Shown here piece after piece: positions 61,750 to 64,000 of a stretch of DNA of 64,000 nucleotides. The stretch comes from Xanthomonas chitinilytica. GTDB taxonomy: Bacteria; Pseudomonadota; Gammaproteobacteria; Xanthomonadales; Xanthomonadaceae. The notes beneath the pieces are model-generated. The model was given only the letters and a program-made list of their open reading frames with translations, did not search any database and was not told the DNA's origin. Location of the stretch: the NCBI RefSeq assembly GCF_026107455.2, contig NZ_JAPCHY010000004.1, positions 248,001 through 312,000 on the forward strand. The letters are read 5' to 3'. The translations under genes and the position numbers were made by a program. The number at the start of each line of letters is the position of its first letter. Position 1 is the first letter of the stretch.

Positions 61750-62571
61750 GGTTCCTGCCTGCGGCTGTCCGGAGACCGCGCTTTCGATCCATTCGATGTA
61801 GTGGCTCAGGCGGACATTGCAGGTGAGTTGGCCGTAGAGCCCGGGTCGGACGGTCCTGACGTCGCCGTGGATGAATCCCCAGGCGGCCAGTCCGGCCAGT
61901 GTCCATTGGTCATCGACCCGGATGAGCGCAGGGCCGCCGCTGTCTCCGCTCCCCGTCTTGCCTTCGAGGGGCAGGGCCGATGCCGGCTCGTCGAACACGT
62001 AGCAGAACCAGCGGTCATGCGCGCTGGTGATCGTGTTGAACGCGCGGCGAAGCTCCGTGCGGTTGGGGCCCGCGGGGTCGTGCCCGCTCGCTCCCGTTCC
62101 CGTAGCGCCTTTCCCCATGATCTGGACGACCTGGCCGAGCTCGTCGCCGTCCTTGTGGATTGCGGCAGGGACGACATCCGTCACCGGCTGCGTCAACCTG
62201 ACCAGTGCAATGTCGTCGGACGAGGCCATCTGCACCACCGCCAGTATCCACTCGCCGGTGGACAGGGCCTGATCTATCAGCGCCTGTGGCGGCCTCGTGT
62301 ACCCGGGATGCACGACGACGCGCTCGACGTCCCTGGGTATTCCGCCGATGACGACCTGCTCGAGCTCGGAATGCCACGGGATCACATGGGCGGCAGTGAT
62401 CACCCACTGCGGAGAAACCAGTACGCCATGCCCCTCGCCGGGCATGTCGACGAGGGCGGGGAACTCGGATGCCGGAATCCGGTACTTCGAGTCGTCGACG
62501 TCGTCGCGAATGACGATGGCGCTGGCGGTCGGTGATGCCGCAAGGAGCATGAGCAGCAAAAATCGGGTCAC
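61708..62571 (-). CDS. Secreted trypsin-like serine protease (S1 family)
   Basis: A 287-residue exported endopeptidase. Signal peptide LLLMLLAASPTASA is followed at once by IVIRDD, similar to the IVGG N-terminus of mature trypsins. Catalytic triad: His in WVITAAHVIP, Asp in SDDIALVRLTQP, Ser in TGSGDSGGPALI. WTLAGLAAWGF is the substrate-binding strand. Start is GTG at 62571 with GAGGAA seven bases ahead. The stop codon lies inside attC-like site 2, and the start lies about 17 bp after attC-like site 1, the spacing expected of an integron cassette. Confidence 0.88.
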   Translation of the reverse strand: MTRFLLLMLLAASPTASAIVIRDDVDDSKYRIPASEFPALVDMPGEGHGVLVSPQWVITAAHVIPWHSELEQVVIGGIPRDVERVVVHPGYTRPPQALIDQALSTGEWILAVVQMASSDDIALVRLTQPVTDVVPAAIHKDGDELGQVVQIMGKGATGTGASGHDPAGPNRTELRRAFNTITSAHDRWFCYVFDEPASALPLEGKTGSGDSGGPALIRVDDQWTLAGLAAWGFIHGDVRTVRPGLYGQLTCNVRLSHYIEWIESAVSGQPQAGTDKPSKPMPPRGAA

Positions 62572-62587
62572 ATGTGATTCCTCAAGG

Positions 62588-62647
62588 GGCTGACGCCTGA
62601 ATTAAGTCACGCCGCGAAGCAGCGTCGACTTGAATGAATTGTTAGGC
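62588..62647 (-). other. attC-like site 1 (best preserved)
   Basis: On the minus strand: GCCTAACAATTCATTCAAGT, CGACGCTGCTTCGCGGCGTG, ACTTAATTCAGGCGTCAGCC. GCCTAAC fits the RYYYAAC core exactly; the other end GTCAGCC is five of seven to GTTRRRY. Inner arms AAGTC/GACTT and ACGCTG/CGGCGT enclose a TTCG-type loop, with one bulged base at 62626, the extrahelical base used in strand selection. The stop codon of the upstream gene (TAA) is inside GCCTAAC. Confidence 0.78.
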
Positions 62648-63001
62648 GTATTGTCGTGTCCCATAAGTGGCCAGCATATGTGATTCAAAAAGTTGAGGGC
62701 CAGTCACCTCCCAGTATGAGGAGTCGACGGCCAACAACTCAAACACGGGTTCGCCGTCGGACAGGCCTATAAAGTGGCCGTCGATTGTTTGATAAATGCC
62801 ATGGTATAGAAGGCGGAAAGTGCTATCGGGCAACGAAAAGCCGGATAGGGAAAGCTGCTCTATCTCGTCAGCTCTGTCTCCCAGGCACTGCTCGATTTTA
62901 ATAAGCCAAGTGTCCGGTCGGGCGAAACTGTCGATGTGTGGGAGAAATGCAGGTATGTCAAACAGCTCGCCGTTGCTGCCATGCTGCGGGATAGTGACCA
63001 T
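62642..63001 (-). CDS. Low-GC cassette-borne unknown protein (119 aa)
   Basis: Not recognised. A 119-residue soluble protein starting MVTIPQHGSNGELFDIPAFL, with WLIKIEQCLGDRADEIEQLS and LLYHGIYQTIDGHFIGLSDG. The gene has about half GC with AT-ending codons, very different from the window, so it was acquired recently from another genome. Its TAA stop is part of the attC core and an attC-like half site lies just upstream of its ATG, the structure of an integron cassette. ATG at 63001, or GTG at 63007. Confidence 0.75.
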   Translation of the reverse strand: MVTIPQHGSNGELFDIPAFLPHIDSFARPDTWLIKIEQCLGDRADEIEQLSLSGFSLPDSTFRLLYHGIYQTIDGHFIGLSDGEPVFELLAVDSSYWEVTGPQLFESHMLATYGTRQYA

Positions 63002-63002
63002 G

Positions 63003-63030
63003 CGCACCTAGCGTCTGAATTAAAACGATG
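63003..63030 (-). other. attC-like right half upstream of the low-GC cassette
   Basis: On the minus strand CGTTTTAATTCAGACGCTAGG shares TTAATTCAG-x-CG with site 1 and ends in GCTAGG, close to GTTRRR. A short stem GTGGAAG / CTTCCAT lies just upstream (63029-63048). No integrase or attI is visible. The remaining DNA to 63249 is AT-rich, with no gene found. Confidence 0.4.
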
Positions 63031-63249
63031 GAAGAGGATGCTTCCACGGTTGCCCTGCTCTTGATTGGATCGCCTAATGGCAACATGAGCCGGAGTATCG
63101 TGCTTCTCGCGCTGCATGTGAAGGCGTGAATGTGCTCGCCGGATTAATTGCTTGGGCACAAAAGCGCCAGGGCAGGTGTCCAGTGAAACACTGCAACGAA
63201 GCGGTCATAACGGTTGGTACCCGCAAATTCGCGGCCTGAGCGCCACAAC

Positions 63250-63280
63250 GACAAAGGCCCGGAAATTCCGGGCCTTTGTC
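63250..63280. terminator. Bidirectional terminator-like hairpin after the DUF885 gene
   Basis: Perfect 13-bp stem GACAAAGGCCCGG / CCGGGCCTTTGTC with a 5-nt AAATT loop, 24 bp downstream of the DUF885 stop on the minus strand; A and T runs at the stem bases suit either direction. Confidence 0.8.
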
Positions 63281-63304
63281 ATACCCAACGATCGAAGCGG
63301 CGGG

Positions 63305-64000
63305 TTATTCGATCGGCTGATCCAGCATCAGCTGCCGCGCGAAGCGCACCGGCGGGGCGCCATAGGAGAGCATCCGGTCGTGGTAGGCCTTGAGGTCGAA
63401 GTCCGCACCCTGCTTTTCCTGCACCGCCTTGCGGGTGTCGAAGTGCTCCTGCGCGCCGACGAAGTAGGTCGGCAGCTGGGCCGAGGTGAGCTGGGCGCGT
63501 ACCCATTTGCCGGCGGCTTCGCTTTCCTGCTGGAAGGCGTCGTGGGTCATCAGGTGCATGGCCTGCTCGCGGGTCCAGTTGTCCACGTGCACGCCCTGGT
63601 CGAGGATGGCGTTGGCGATGGTGCGCAGGTAGAACTTGAGCTGCACCAGGTGGAACAGCGGGTCGCTGTCCAGGTAGCCCTGCTCCTGCATCATCCGTTC
63701 GGTATAGACGGCCCAGCCTTCGGCGAACAGGCCCGAGCGCAGCACCGCGCGCAGGGTGGAGGGGAACTTGCCCGAGTGCCAGCCTTCCAGGTAATGGCCC
63801 GGGGTGCCCTCGTGGATGGACAGCAGGTGGATCATGCGGCTGTTGTATTCGCGCAGGAACGAATCGACCTGCTTGTCGTCCCAGTCGTCGGGAATCGGCG
63901 AGACCGCGTAGAAGGTCTTGAGGTTCTTGTCGAGCGGGCCGGGCGAGTCGCAGTAGGCCACGGCCACGCCGCGCTGGAACTCGGGCATCAGGATGATGTC
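63305..64000 (-). CDS. DUF885 family protein (5' end beyond window)
   Basis: The C-terminal 231 residues of a DUF885 protein, a family of usually exported putative carboxypeptidases with a zinc-type motif. HEGTPGHYLEGWHSGKFPST contains the HExxxxH-like signature, LFAEGWAVYTERMMQEQGYL the downstream Glu region, and YFVGAQEHFDTRKAVQEKQG near the end is also family-typical. Full-length members are about 600 residues, so the first two thirds, including any signal peptide, lie to the right of the window. Confidence 0.92.
   Translation of the reverse strand, partial: DIILMPEFQRGVAVAYCDSPGPLDKNLKTFYAVSPIPDDWDDKQVDSFLREYNSRMIHLLSIHEGTPGHYLEGWHSGKFPSTLRAVLRSGLFAEGWAVYTERMMQEQGYLDSDPLFHLVQLKFYLRTIANAILDQGVHVDNWTREQAMHLMTHDAFQQESEAAGKWVRAQLTSAQLPTYFVGAQEHFDTRKAVQEKQGADFDLKAYHDRMLSYGAPPVRFARQLMLDQPIE

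Larger units (their letters stand above)
59967..63030 (-). mobile_element. Probable relic integron cassette array lacking an integrase (CALIN)
   Basis: Four same-strand genes with no housekeeping function (119-aa unknown, S1 protease, secreted propeller-like protein, 144-aa unknown) are separated by three attC-like hairpins of 56-60 nt plus a half site. Each gene starts 15-35 bp after a site; stops of the first two lie within sites. The most upstream gene is strongly AT-richer than the rest. There is no intI in the window, and site quality declines along the array, so it is likely immobile now. The SMI1 and DUF4260 genes may be older parts of it. Confidence 0.6.

Noticed and set aside
63180..63249. 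attI or integrase remnant upstream of the low-GC cassette
   Set aside because: The AT-rich DNA contains short stems such as CCGC/GCGG but no tyrosine-recombinase coding trace on either strand and no clear attI core.

Overview
The window is GC-rich chromosomal DNA from a gammaproteobacterium, most likely of the family Xanthomonadaceae (Pseudoxanthomonas, Lysobacter, Luteimonas or Stenotrophomonas type). This is an inference from gene content: creBCD, ubiM, a Xanthomonas-type NPP, THX, a ZnuD/MerC pair, an AlkA-Ada fusion, very high third-position GC, and six intergenic copies of a GTAGGAGCGACGT-type inverted repeat. The genus cannot be fixed from the sequence alone.

Layout. 0-1.5 kb: nfi (runs off the left edge) and gpmA. 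1.5-3.5 kb: a lower-GC insert with a 70-aa unknown protein and an HNH endonuclease, bounded by inverted copies of a short repeat and by half of an integron-type attC site. 3.6-7.4 kb: M13 peptidase, a second methionine aminopeptidase coupled to a ParD-like antitoxin with an 11-bp tandem operator, and a decayed fragment of an M13 peptidase gene. 7.4-14 kb: HD-GYP phosphodiesterase, mfd, DUF2798 protein, GNAT, rlmJ. 13.9-18 kb: the creB-creC-creD envelope-stress locus with a cre-tag-like site before creD. 18.5-24.9 kb: M28 peptidase, gltX, zur, alpha/beta hydrolase, DUF1697. 25-30.2 kb: a TetR-DHA2 exporter-HlyD efflux operon whose HlyD gene carries an in-frame opal stop, then a MarR-MFS pair. 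30.2-33.4 kb: ZnuD-like receptor divergent from a MerC-like gene across a probable Zur box, then THX. 33.7-37.4 kb: serine hydrolase plus LytS/LytTR two-component pair. 37.4-44.4 kb: NPP, ogt and alkA-ada, a ClpP-like lipoprotein, DUF4019, MAPEG, ubiM. 44.4-52 kb: S4 protein, DEAD-box helicase, two c-di-GMP enzymes, RluF. 52-58.8 kb: EamA, DUF2238, DUF72, VOC, a second serine hydrolase, an ABC exporter.

58.8-63.3 kb is accessory: a minus-strand run of DUF4260, SMI1/KNR4, an unknown 144-aa protein, a secreted unknown protein, a trypsin-like protease and a low-GC unknown. Three 56-60-nt sites in this run have attC architecture (bulged hairpin, degenerate core sites, stop codons inside the site). 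I read it as a relic integron cassette array without an integrase (CALIN). DUF885 runs off the right edge.

Functional links: zur (22.4 kb) probably controls the ZnuD/MerC pair; three c-di-GMP proteins (HD-GYP, GGDEF-EAL, GGDEF) occur but are not adjacent to a common effector; DNA repair is well represented (nfi, mfd, ogt, alkA-ada). No rRNA, tRNA, CRISPR array, intact transposase or integrase was seen.
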